64,000 nt of DNA from Subsaxibacter sp. CAU 1640 (GTDB lineage Bacteria > Bacteroidota > Bacteroidia > Flavobacteriales > Flavobacteriaceae): NCBI RefSeq assembly GCF_023156585.1, contig NZ_JALNMI010000002.1, forward strand, positions 593,936 through 657,935, written 5' to 3'. The position numbers were made by a program, and so were the translations under genes. The notes below the pieces were generated by a model that saw only the letters and a program-made list of their open reading frames with translations, made no database searches and was not told the DNA's origin. The first letter of the stretch is position 1. Every line of letters starts with the position of its first letter. Shown piece by piece: positions 19,601 to 26,254 of the stretch.

Positions 19601-19895
19601 CGATTATTTCTACATAGATAATGTCACTTATGAAGATAATGAAACCTTAAGTATAGGTTCCGTTGATATTGAAAATTCAGTGTCAATTTACCCAAATCCT
19701 GTCAAAGATATCTTGCATATCAATGCAAGGAATGTTGATAGTATAGAAGTATTCGGCATCAATGGACAACGTATCTTGAGTCAATCAAACAACGTTGATT
19801 TTGTTGATGTGTCAAATCTTGAAACCGGAATGTATTTCATCAATATTCGAACTACAAATGGTGCGACATCAGTCAAGAAATTTATCAAACAATAA
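16689..19895 (+). CDS. T9SS-exported multidomain adhesin-like protein (FN3 plus MAM-like repeats)
   Basis: 1068 residues with a signal peptide (MKKIYLFLITLVCLQLNAQ). An N-terminal beta domain (about 20-200) is followed by three fibronectin-III-like modules ending near residues 290, 560 and 825. Each module carries an R-[SA]-[ND]-CD phrase and a GP(I/Y)-F/R-T-C closing strand. The modules are interleaved with jelly-roll modules that start with ENFE/ESFE and contain the recurrent GTMSDP(x)DAxTF phrase. The last 75 residues (SIYPNPVKDILHINA onward) are a type A T9SS sorting domain. No protease motif is seen, so adhesion or glycan binding is the likely role. A GTTAAC-repeat operator lies upstream. 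Confidence 0.88.
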   Translation: MKKIYLFLITLVCLQLNAQTIVIDDVTLGGLSTSTFQETPIDADDNYSYSQSIYLQSEINQAGTISKITFYTNGPLENSNDIVVYMAEMTDDVFPSTSGWVALGNLTEVFSGTYETYGNQAVIILDTPFAYSNSANLVIAVDENQDGSDTNDFITHNLGFSTGNGRVIHYGDNTTNPDPATPPTGILDYYRPNIEIDFSVITCYPPSGITLTSINENSIDVQWTSTAADWDYVVQPEGTGNPDAGTIVPATNPVNIPGLTSNTAYELYLRSDCDTDGTSDWVGPISFRTGCGIIDDFSENFETLPDELMTPYCWNTIASSTGTAPTFKVNTSASQAYSPDNYYEISMNDDDNLLLVSPESYIIADGNHRVEFAAKVNSLTAGVTYMKVGLMSDPNDSSTFVELSNFELTTSSSYTNNYSLYYVNIPLSTNAYLAFKPETTATSNRIIYLDEIVVTTQPACFEVLDVTADNITDISFDLNLTPDTQVQTEWELVVVQTSLNFNPALETPIITSSLSTNITTDSDGAAIIPNSPYRIFVRANCDAAGSEGSGFSTWYGPYDIRTACAPLNTGFIENFDTYSNGDFPFCWNKITNSVGSPLLQVSSFAGYANSGSNTIIMNTGNDANANVLLILPQSTVANDGAHRLEFYAKSSSATTLPAVIVGTMSDPMDANTFEEVTSIQITTGTTSGANVQYYVNLPANINEYVVLKHGAGSASSAAIYFDDIAIVDQPACPEVLNIIAENVTASSVEVSWDFVGSQTDWEYVVQEASTGEPTSGTVTSTNSSNADFNSLMDNTTYEIYVRANCDTDGFSAWAGPINFTTVCVPASDTFSESFEGFDNNAEIEPCWSSLIDPASTSPYVRYSTVQAQDGTSSVRFYSGNDVTAGIFLVSPLLSDFDFTKQISFYVYDNDNGGLEVGTMSDPTDASTFTSYQTFLDADMTDDTWEEKIVTFENYAGSDTYIAFKYNPATTFDYFYIDNVTYEDNETLSIGSVDIENSVSIYPNPVKDILHINARNVDSIEVFGINGQRILSQSNNVDFVDVSNLETGMYFINIRTTNGATSVKKFIKQ

Positions 19896-19928
19896 TTACT
19901 TTTAGGGGTTAAAATGTAATTGTTAATC

Positions 19929-19957
19929 AAAAGGCTACCGAAATGGTAGCCTTTTTT
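19929..19957. terminator. Bidirectional terminator between T9SS gene and response regulator
   Basis: Stem AAAAGGCTACC / GGTAGCCTTTT with A- and T-runs on both sides. It serves the two convergent genes and reaches the regulator's stop codon. Confidence 0.8.
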
Positions 19958-20663
19958 ATTCTTCTTCAATCAAAAATTCTAGACCTACTCCTCTAACGGA
20001 ATTGATACTAATTTTGTCATCTGCATTGAGACGCTTTCTGATCCTGGTGATGAACACATCCATACTCCTACCTGAAAAGAAATTACTGTGTCCCCAAACA
20101 TTGGAAAGGATATCATCCCTAGAAATGAGTTTATTTTTGTTCTGAAATAGATACAATAGCAATTGTGCTTCCTTTTCAGTTATTTTAGAGGTTTCGCCAT
20201 TGATTGTCAAAGAAAGATTGTCAACATCAAAAAGATACTTGCCAATGGATATAGGGCCTTCTTCTTTATCAGAATCCAGACTAATAGTTTGATGTTGCTG
20301 TGTACGCTTTATGATATTGTTGATTCGCAAGATGAGTTCTTCCACCTCAAATGGTTTTGAAATGTAATCATCGGCTCCCAAGCTCAAGCCTTTGATTCGG
20401 TCCTCTTTGGCTTTTCTCGCTGTTAAAAAAAGAAATGGGGTTTCTGGATTTTTCTTGGAGATTTTCTTGGATAGCTTAAACCCATCCAAACGCGGCATCA
20501 TAACGTCAATAATAACAATGTCAAAAGAGTGCATTTTGAAAACGTCTAATGCTTCAGCACCATCCTTTGCCCAAACAACTTCAAATTTGTTGAGCTCTAA
20601 ATACTTTTTTAGGGTCGTGCCAAAATCAATATCATCATCTGCCAGTAAAATCCGCCTTTCCAT
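19956..20663 (-). CDS. OmpR-family response regulator (first pair)
   Basis: 235 residues. Receiver domain about 1-120, with the phosphoacceptor Asp at residue 53 (IIDVMMPRLDG), acidic pocket DDD at 9-11 and KPF lysine near 105. The C-terminal winged-helix domain (about 135-232) has the Trans_reg_C pattern (FFSGRSMDVFITRIRKRL, then SVRGVGLEF). Its start overlaps the 3' end of the partner kinase gene by 29 bp, so the two are translationally coupled. It resembles RprY-like regulators of Bacteroidota. It is a candidate to bind the GTTAAC direct repeats at 16.5, 22.1 and 24.3 kb, but this is unproven. Confidence 0.93.
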   Translation of the reverse strand: MERRILLADDDIDFGTTLKKYLELNKFEVVWAKDGAEALDVFKMHSFDIVIIDVMMPRLDGFKLSKKISKKNPETPFLFLTARKAKEDRIKGLSLGADDYISKPFEVEELILRINNIIKRTQQHQTISLDSDKEEGPISIGKYLFDVDNLSLTINGETSKITEKEAQLLLYLFQNKNKLISRDDILSNVWGHSNFFSGRSMDVFITRIRKRLNADDKISINSVRGVGLEFLIEEE

Positions 20664-22041
20664 TATCTAGAGGAATTTTCAAATAAAACGTCGAGCCTTC
20701 TTTCTCTTTGCTTTCGACGTCAATGGTTCCTCTGTGAGCTTTGATAATTTGATTGCAATAGTAAAGTCCTAATCCTAGACCTTTGTAGTTATGTTCATTT
20801 CTCTCGCTCACTCTAAAGAACTTACCAAAGATAAGCGATTTATTCTTTTTTGAGATGCCTATTCCATTATCAGTTATTGAGATAATGTGCATTTGGTTTT
20901 TTATCTGGTAACTGACTTTTATAACAGTACCATCAAATTTTATAGCATTGTTGAGAATATTCACAATAGCAGTACTCAAATAAAATTTGTCCACATACGC
21001 TTCAACAGAAGTTTTGTCAATAGCTCTCAAAAACTGTATATGGCGTGGCAATGTCAGTGCATAATCATCACAAACTTCATTTATAAATGTTGTGAGGTTT
21101 ACAGGCTCCAATTTTAAATCAATATCATTATAACCCAAACTGTTATCAACCACTTGATCTATAAGGTTTTGTAAGCGTTTATTCTGCCTATTGATGGTGT
21201 CGATGGACTCTTGTGAAATGTCTGTATTGTCCTTTGCAAACTTGTTGGTCAATGTTTTTGTGGCAATGGACAAAGTAGCAAGAGGCGTCTTGAGTTCGTG
21301 AGTTATGTTATTGATGAAATCTGTTTTGATATCAGAAATCCGTTTCAATTTCAATAGATTCCGAATGGAATATGTAACCAAAGTAATTACGAAAACAAAT
21401 AGTAGAAATGCTATCAAAAATAATATCAGCAGTTGCTTGAAGATAATTTTATCCCAATCCACAATCTTCATATAAATACTTGCTCTATATTTGATATTAA
21501 CAGTGGAATTCAGGCCATTTTCATTGATATATCCTTTGTCAAACGTCCAGTTCCAGGCGTTGATAATCAAACCTTCTTCAAGAGGAAAATCTTCACCAAG
21601 CAGAAACACCGGGTCATCTTTTCCATCAACCAGAATTTCTTGGGTCGCACCGTTTTCATCTGTAAACAAAATTCCAGAAGCTACCTTTTTAAAGAGAATA
21701 TGGTCGTCCAACTTGAAGTGTTTTGCTCCACGTTTGAAATAATCTCGAAATTGCTCGTTTTTTGCTTTTGCAGCATTTTCCAAGTCCTTCAACAGTTCTT
21801 CCTTTGAAATTGCACCATTTTTGAAATCGGGAACTTTTTCAATGAATTCCATTCTGTATGCCCAAGACAGCGAATCAACATAAGGTGTACTTACGATGCT
21901 ACCTATTTTAGTCCTTGATTCTACCGCGAAGCTTTTTTTTCGTAAATCATAGGTATTAAAGGTCAAATAGCCTTGCATAGTCGTCAAGGCAATTAACGCG
22001 ATGATGGCTCCAGCAATAAGAAGTTTGGATTTTATTTGCAT
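20635..22041 (-). CDS. Sensor histidine kinase (first pair)
   Basis: 468 residues. TM1 at about 6-27, a periplasmic sensor region at about 30-200 with no family I recognise, and TM2 at about 201-223. The HisKA domain has phosphoacceptor His248 (NITHELKTPLA). The HATPase domain has N box NAIKF, G1 DNGIGIS and G2 GLGLGLYY. The gene overlaps its regulator by 29 bp. It is separated from the upstream regulator of the second pair by 100 bp, which contain a GTTAAC repeat operator. The pair may therefore have its own regulated promoter inside a four-gene cluster. Confidence 0.92.
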   Translation of the reverse strand: MQIKSKLLIAGAIIALIALTTMQGYLTFNTYDLRKKSFAVESRTKIGSIVSTPYVDSLSWAYRMEFIEKVPDFKNGAISKEELLKDLENAAKAKNEQFRDYFKRGAKHFKLDDHILFKKVASGILFTDENGATQEILVDGKDDPVFLLGEDFPLEEGLIINAWNWTFDKGYINENGLNSTVNIKYRASIYMKIVDWDKIIFKQLLILFLIAFLLFVFVITLVTYSIRNLLKLKRISDIKTDFINNITHELKTPLATLSIATKTLTNKFAKDNTDISQESIDTINRQNKRLQNLIDQVVDNSLGYNDIDLKLEPVNLTTFINEVCDDYALTLPRHIQFLRAIDKTSVEAYVDKFYLSTAIVNILNNAIKFDGTVIKVSYQIKNQMHIISITDNGIGISKKNKSLIFGKFFRVSERNEHNYKGLGLGLYYCNQIIKAHRGTIDVESKEKEGSTFYLKIPLDNGKADFTGR

Positions 22042-22088
22042 AGAGTCAAATTAACATAAAAAGGAATGCGCTTTCACTTTTATTTTAG

Positions 22089-22109
22089 ACCGTTAACTTA
22101 TCATTAACC
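22089..22109. promoter_or_regulatory. GTTAAC direct-repeat operator upstream of the first-pair kinase
   Basis: GTTAAC at 22092-22097 and ATTAAC at 22103-22108, joined by TTATC. With its flanks it is nearly identical to 16562-16582. It lies 50-68 bp upstream of the kinase start at 22041, a promoter-proximal position suited to autoregulation. Confidence 0.6.
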
Positions 22110-22141
22110 AAAATAAATTAATCCAAAAATATGAAAATCAG

Positions 22142-22825
22142 CTAACAAATCAATTTATACCCAAATCCACGGACATTCAAAATTTGGATGGAATCATCTG
22201 CTTTAAGTTTTTTCCGGAGTTTAGAAATAAAGACATCCATACTTCTAGCGCTAAAAAAATCGTCATTGCCCCACAGTTTATTCAAAATGAGTGAACGGTC
22301 CAAAACTTGGTTTTTGTGTTTAATCAAATGAAAAAGTAAGTGAGCTTCTCGATGTGTTAAAAGTATGGTCTCTTCACTTTCAAATTGAAGTAACTGTTTT
22401 GGGAAATCAAATGTATAACCACCAATTGTGAATATTTCTGATGCTTTTTGAAGTTGTTTACGATTGAGAAGATTATTGATTCGTACAATCAACTCTTCCA
22501 TACTAAACGGCTTTTTCAGATAGTCATTACCTCCAAGGGTAAAACCCTCGACCACATCTTTGGTTTGCGATTTTGCAGTAAGAAATATGATGGGAATAAG
22601 TTTATCGATAGCTCTTATTTCTTTGGCTAAAATAAATCCGTCCTTTTTAGGCATCATCACATCTAAAACCAACAATTCTGGTTGCTCCGAAGTGTAAACT
22701 TCAAATGCTCTTTCACCATTTTCACATAGCAGCACCTTGAAGTTTCTGGTTTCGAGACTCTCCTTGACAATCATACCAAGCGCTGGTTCGTCTTCAGCCA
22801 ATAAAATGGTTATGGTCCTATCCAT
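22142..22825 (-). CDS. OmpR-family response regulator (second pair)
   Basis: 227 residues. Receiver domain with Asp55 (VLDVMMPKKDG) and acidic pocket EDE (11-13). The C-terminal winged helix has the same FFSARSMDVFISKLRKKL helix as the first regulator, ending VRGFGYKLIC. The start overlaps the upstream kinase gene by 8 bp. The near-identical layout and recognition-helix region of the two regulators point to tandem duplication of a whole two-component unit, after which the sensors diverged. Confidence 0.93.
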   Translation of the reverse strand: MDRTITILLAEDEPALGMIVKESLETRNFKVLLCENGERAFEVYTSEQPELLVLDVMMPKKDGFILAKEIRAIDKLIPIIFLTAKSQTKDVVEGFTLGGNDYLKKPFSMEELIVRINNLLNRKQLQKASEIFTIGGYTFDFPKQLLQFESEETILLTHREAHLLFHLIKHKNQVLDRSLILNKLWGNDDFFSARSMDVFISKLRKKLKADDSIQILNVRGFGYKLIC

Positions 22826-24287
22826 TGGGAATTGAAATGTTAAAAGTTGTCAAATTGTCCGAAAGCTCTATTTCTATGGAACCTCCATGTTTTTCGATGA
22901 TTTTTGTGGTGTAATACAATCCAATGCCGAAACCTTTGACATCATGTCGATTACCTTGTGGTACACGATAAAATTTTTCGAAGACCTTATCTTTATGTTC
23001 CTTTGTCAATCCTTTACCATTGTCGGAAATTGAAATAACGATTACTGAAGACTTTTGGGTGATACTTACATCAATCACATGGCCACCATATTTCACAGCA
23101 TTATCAACGACATTATTGATGGCATTTTCAAAATGAAACACATCGACAGTTGCAAAAACATCATTTTTTGAGGGATAAAAATTCAGTGTTTTTTCCTTCG
23201 CCTGAAAGCTGTGCTTGTTCACAATGGTTTCCAACAGTTCAGACACATTTACAGATTCCATTTGCAAGTTCAGGTTGTCGCTGTCCAAAGTGGCAGTTTC
23301 CAGTAGCTTTTCCACCATGGTATTGAGCTTGGTGAGTTGCTCGTTGGATAAATCCACATACGTTTTAGTTTTCTGTTGGTCTTCCAAAGCGTTAAATTTA
23401 TCGATGCTTTCCAGAGCTACAACTATAGTTGAAATGGGTGTCTTAAATTCGTGAGTAATATTACTTATCAGGTCATTCTTGATTTCAGCCAATTGCTTTT
23501 GATTTCGAATGATCTTTAGCAAATAAACAAGGCTTGAAATTATGGCCAATAATAGCACAAGCGATAACAGTATCTCAAACATTCCATTTTTGAGAATGAT
23601 GTTGGTTGCATTGGGAAATTTCAGTTCCAATGCTTCATTTTGTTTCAAGAACTTGGTTTTTGCCAATGTCTTTAAGTAATCAGATTCGGTAACATCTTCA
23701 TTGTAAGAATTGATTAAACTGTCATTTCTATAGTGATTTAAAGCATGATTTAGTGTCAGCTCTTTTCGCTTTAATTCATTGGTCACCAACGAATCTAAAG
23801 GTTTTAGTTTTAACGAATCGTCGTGGATGGAAATGAATATAGATGTAATTCCTTTCAAAAGTTTAATGCTGTCAGAAGCACGCTTACCTCTCAACACCTT
23901 AACTTGAGAAAGGTTTTTGGTTTTAGTATTAAAACTAAAACCACTGGAAGAATCCATCAGCTGGGTAACTCTCATCATATTTGAATCCAGCTTTCCCTCA
24001 TAATCCTTGCGAAGTTGCATAAAAATTGAATCGGTATCGATAGCTTTCAGCTTATCTGTAAACTTGATGGAGTCTGATTTCACATCGAGTATCGTCATTT
24101 GGTTCTGTTCGGCCAAATTCGCATAATACACCTCAATAGCATTGTCAAAAGCAATCTGCACATCATTAATAAATCGTTGCTTATTAACCTTATAGTTATT
24201 GTAATTCCAATATAATTGAACGGCAACGGTAAGCAGCATCGTCACCACGATCACATATAAAATACCATTATACTTTTTGTCGTCCAT
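22818..24287 (-). CDS. Sensor histidine kinase (second pair)
   Basis: 489 residues. TM1 at about 8-28, a long periplasmic region (about 30-235) rich in Asp/Lys/Ser and unlike that of the other kinase, and TM2 at about 236-260. HisKA has His279 (NITHEFKTPIS). The HATPase has NVVDNAVKYGG, DNGKGLT and GFGIGLYY. It is first in the cluster kinase2-regulator2-kinase1-regulator1. Its start lies 120 bp from the divergent GLPGLI gene. A TACTTTTG box lies so close to the ATG (4 bp) that the transcript would be nearly leaderless if that box is real. Confidence 0.92.
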   Translation of the reverse strand: MDDKKYNGILYVIVVTMLLTVAVQLYWNYNNYKVNKQRFINDVQIAFDNAIEVYYANLAEQNQMTILDVKSDSIKFTDKLKAIDTDSIFMQLRKDYEGKLDSNMMRVTQLMDSSSGFSFNTKTKNLSQVKVLRGKRASDSIKLLKGITSIFISIHDDSLKLKPLDSLVTNELKRKELTLNHALNHYRNDSLINSYNEDVTESDYLKTLAKTKFLKQNEALELKFPNATNIILKNGMFEILLSLVLLLAIISSLVYLLKIIRNQKQLAEIKNDLISNITHEFKTPISTIVVALESIDKFNALEDQQKTKTYVDLSNEQLTKLNTMVEKLLETATLDSDNLNLQMESVNVSELLETIVNKHSFQAKEKTLNFYPSKNDVFATVDVFHFENAINNVVDNAVKYGGHVIDVSITQKSSVIVISISDNGKGLTKEHKDKVFEKFYRVPQGNRHDVKGFGIGLYYTTKIIEKHGGSIEIELSDNLTTFNISIPNG

Positions 24288-24326
24288 GATTCAAAAGTAA
24301 CTTTTAGGAGCCACTAAAACTAATCG

Positions 24327-24352
24327 GTTAACACACGTTAACACTGGTTAAC
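24327..24352. promoter_or_regulatory. Triple GTTAAC operator in the kinase/GLPGLI divergent promoter
   Basis: Three perfect GTTAAC sites at 24327, 24337 and 24347, exactly 10 bp apart. The array ends where the -33 element of the GLPGLI promoter should be; its -7-like box CATCTTTG is at 24375-24382 and no TTG is present. This is the geometry of an activator that replaces the -33 contact. It is also 40-65 bp upstream of the divergent kinase gene. Confidence 0.65.
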
Positions 24353-24407
24353 TATCAAACTGAAATGCTATGGCCATCTTTGTAGTGTTAATCAAAACTA
24401 CCAACAA

Positions 24408-25229
24408 ATGAAAACAATTTTAGGAATAGCAATTATGGTGCTGGCAACATCTATTACCACAGTCCATGCCCAAAACTTCCAAGGTGTGGCGACTTACAAA
24501 TCCCATCGAAAAGTCGATTTGAAAATGGAAGAAAACGACGAGAATTCAAAATTAAAAGAACAACTTCAAGAGCAATTGAAAAAGCAATTTCAACGGGAAT
24601 ATACCTTGACTTTCGACCAGAATGCTTCAACTTACAAACAAAATGAGCAGTTGGCAGCACCTGCACCGGCTAATAACAGTGGCATTACCATTACAGTAGG
24701 AGGTGGATCGGACGTGATGTATAAAAACATTAAAGAGAAACGGTACACCAATCAAACTGAAATATTTGGTAAGCTGTTTCTTATAAAAGATTCTCTCTCT
24801 CCGGAAAACTGGGAGTTGGTCAATGAAACCAAAAACATTGGTGTCTATACCTGTTTTAAAGCGGTCAAAAAAGAAGACGTAACCTCACAGACACTAACCA
24901 GTGATGGTGGTATTGAGAAAGTGACAAAAGAAAAAATCACCACGGCGTGGTACACACCACAGATACCCATCAACAATGGCCCAGATGATTTTCATGGTTT
25001 ACCTGGTCTCATACTGGAAATCAATGATGGTGAATTGACCTTGGTCTGTACTAAAATCATATTGAATCCGGATGAAAAAATTGAAATCATAGAACCAAAG
25101 AAAGGCAAGGAAGTAACACAAAAAGAATTTGAAGACACCCTAGAAAAAAAGAACAAGGAAATGATGGAAAATTTCAATTCAGGAAGACGAGATGATGGTG
25201 GAGCGGTTATTATGAAAATTGGCGGATGA
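24408..25229 (+). CDS. GLPGLI family protein (first copy)
   Basis: 273 residues with a signal peptide (MKTILGIAIMVLATSITTVHAQ). The family-defining GLPGLI motif is at residues 197-202 (FHGLPGLILEIND), preceded by the conserved TAWYTPQIPINNGP segment and by GKLFLIKDSL and IGVYTCFKA. The C-terminus is charged. These are periplasmic or envelope proteins of unknown function found in multiple copies in Bacteroidota. It is first in GLPGLI-GLPGLI-receptor, divergent from two two-component systems, so a stress- or nutrient-responsive envelope role is likely. The second copy follows 99 bp downstream. Confidence 0.9.
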   Translation: MKTILGIAIMVLATSITTVHAQNFQGVATYKSHRKVDLKMEENDENSKLKEQLQEQLKKQFQREYTLTFDQNASTYKQNEQLAAPAPANNSGITITVGGGSDVMYKNIKEKRYTNQTEIFGKLFLIKDSLSPENWELVNETKNIGVYTCFKAVKKEDVTSQTLTSDGGIEKVTKEKITTAWYTPQIPINNGPDDFHGLPGLILEINDGELTLVCTKIILNPDEKIEIIEPKKGKEVTQKEFEDTLEKKNKEMMENFNSGRRDDGGAVIMKIGG

Positions 25230-25276
25230 TTTTTTAAGATAATTTTAACTTTCAAACAATTAACTATGCGTTGCAA

Positions 25277-25325
25277 GTTGAGTCTAAAGAAAGGATAACT
25301 ATCTTTAGTACAATTTAGACTCAAC
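25277..25325 (+). promoter_or_regulatory. Internal promoter framed by a 12-bp inverted repeat, upstream of second GLPGLI gene
   Basis: Perfect inverted repeat GTTGAGTCTAAA (25277-25288) / TTTAGACTCAAC (25314-25325), ending 3 bp before the ATG at 25329. Inside it, TTG (25278-25280), a 19-bp spacer and TATCTTTA (25300-25307) match the phylum promoter consensus at all but the last base. The left arm covers -33 and the right arm the predicted transcription start. This suits an operator, or an RNA hairpin at the start codon if the upstream transcript reads through. Confidence 0.55.
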
Positions 25326-25328
25326 ATT

Positions 25329-26222
25329 ATGAAATCAATTTCCATCAAATTAAGTATCGTATTAATTTTAATAAGTACTTCCATCTTCGCACAGAAAGAT
25401 TTTCAAGGTAAAGCCTATTACCAATCCAAAACCACAGTAGATATGGATGGCTGGGGAGGCAGAGGTGGCCAAATGACAGAAGAACAAAGAAAACAAATTG
25501 CCGAACGCATGAAAAGTATGCTAGAAAAGACATACATCTTGACTTTTAACAGAACAGAATCCATCTACAAGGAAGAAGAAAAACTGGAAGCTCCTGGTGC
25601 TGGAGGTAATCGTTGGGGTGCCATGATGGGAAGTTTCACCGCAGGAACTCAATATAAAAATGTGAAGAACGAGCAATTACTGCAAGAGCAAGAGTTTTTT
25701 GGGAAACAGTTTTTGATAAAAGATTCTTTGCCACCCTTGGAATGGAAAATGGAAAATGAAACCAAGCAGATAGGGCAATACACGTGTTTTAAAGCCACAG
25801 CTATGAAAAAAGTAGATGAAATGGATTTTAGCAACATGCGTAGAAGAAACAGAGATACTGATGAGAAGAAAGATGGCGAAAAATCAAAGGATACTGCTAA
25901 CAAAGAGGCGTCAAACAACCCTATGGACGACATTGAGGTACCAAAAGAAATTCTAGTGACTGCTTGGTACACACCTCAAATACCCGTAAATCAAGGCCCT
26001 GGTGATTTTTGGGGACTTCCTGGATTGATTTTGGAAGTCAATGCTAACAGAACAACCATTTTATGTTCAAAAATAGTATTGAATCCAGGTGAAAAAGAAG
26101 AAATAAAAGTACCTTCAAAAGGAAAAGAGGTTACCAAAGATGAATATAATGACATTATGAAAAAGAAAATCGAAGAAATGAGAGAAATGTACGGTGGAGG
26201 AAGAGGAAGTCGACGGTTTTAA
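25329..26222 (+). CDS. GLPGLI family protein (second copy)
   Basis: 297 residues with a signal peptide (MKSISIKLSIVLILISTSIFAQ). It is paralogous to the previous gene: the same FQGxAxYxSxxxVD opening, EFFGKQFLIKDSLPP, IGQYTCFKA, TAWYTPQIPVNQGP and GLPGLI at 229-234. It carries an inserted low-complexity charged region (about 165-200, Arg/Asp/Lys-rich) and a Gly/Arg-rich end (GGGRGSRRF). The two copies probably arose by tandem duplication. Function is unknown. It has its own probable promoter within a 12-bp inverted repeat, so the two copies may be expressed differently. Confidence 0.9.
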   Translation: MKSISIKLSIVLILISTSIFAQKDFQGKAYYQSKTTVDMDGWGGRGGQMTEEQRKQIAERMKSMLEKTYILTFNRTESIYKEEEKLEAPGAGGNRWGAMMGSFTAGTQYKNVKNEQLLQEQEFFGKQFLIKDSLPPLEWKMENETKQIGQYTCFKATAMKKVDEMDFSNMRRRNRDTDEKKDGEKSKDTANKEASNNPMDDIEVPKEILVTAWYTPQIPVNQGPGDFWGLPGLILEVNANRTTILCSKIVLNPGEKEEIKVPSKGKEVTKDEYNDIMKKKIEEMREMYGGGRGSRRF

Positions 26223-26254
26223 TTCTCAATAACATTTAATCTATCAATCAATTA

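Noticed and set aside
24287..24299. Leaderless promoter for the second histidine kinase (TACTTTTG 4 bp before the ATG)
   Set aside because: The -7 box is perfect but no TTG lies at -33 and the spacing to the ATG is too short for a usual start; kept only as a remark on the gene.
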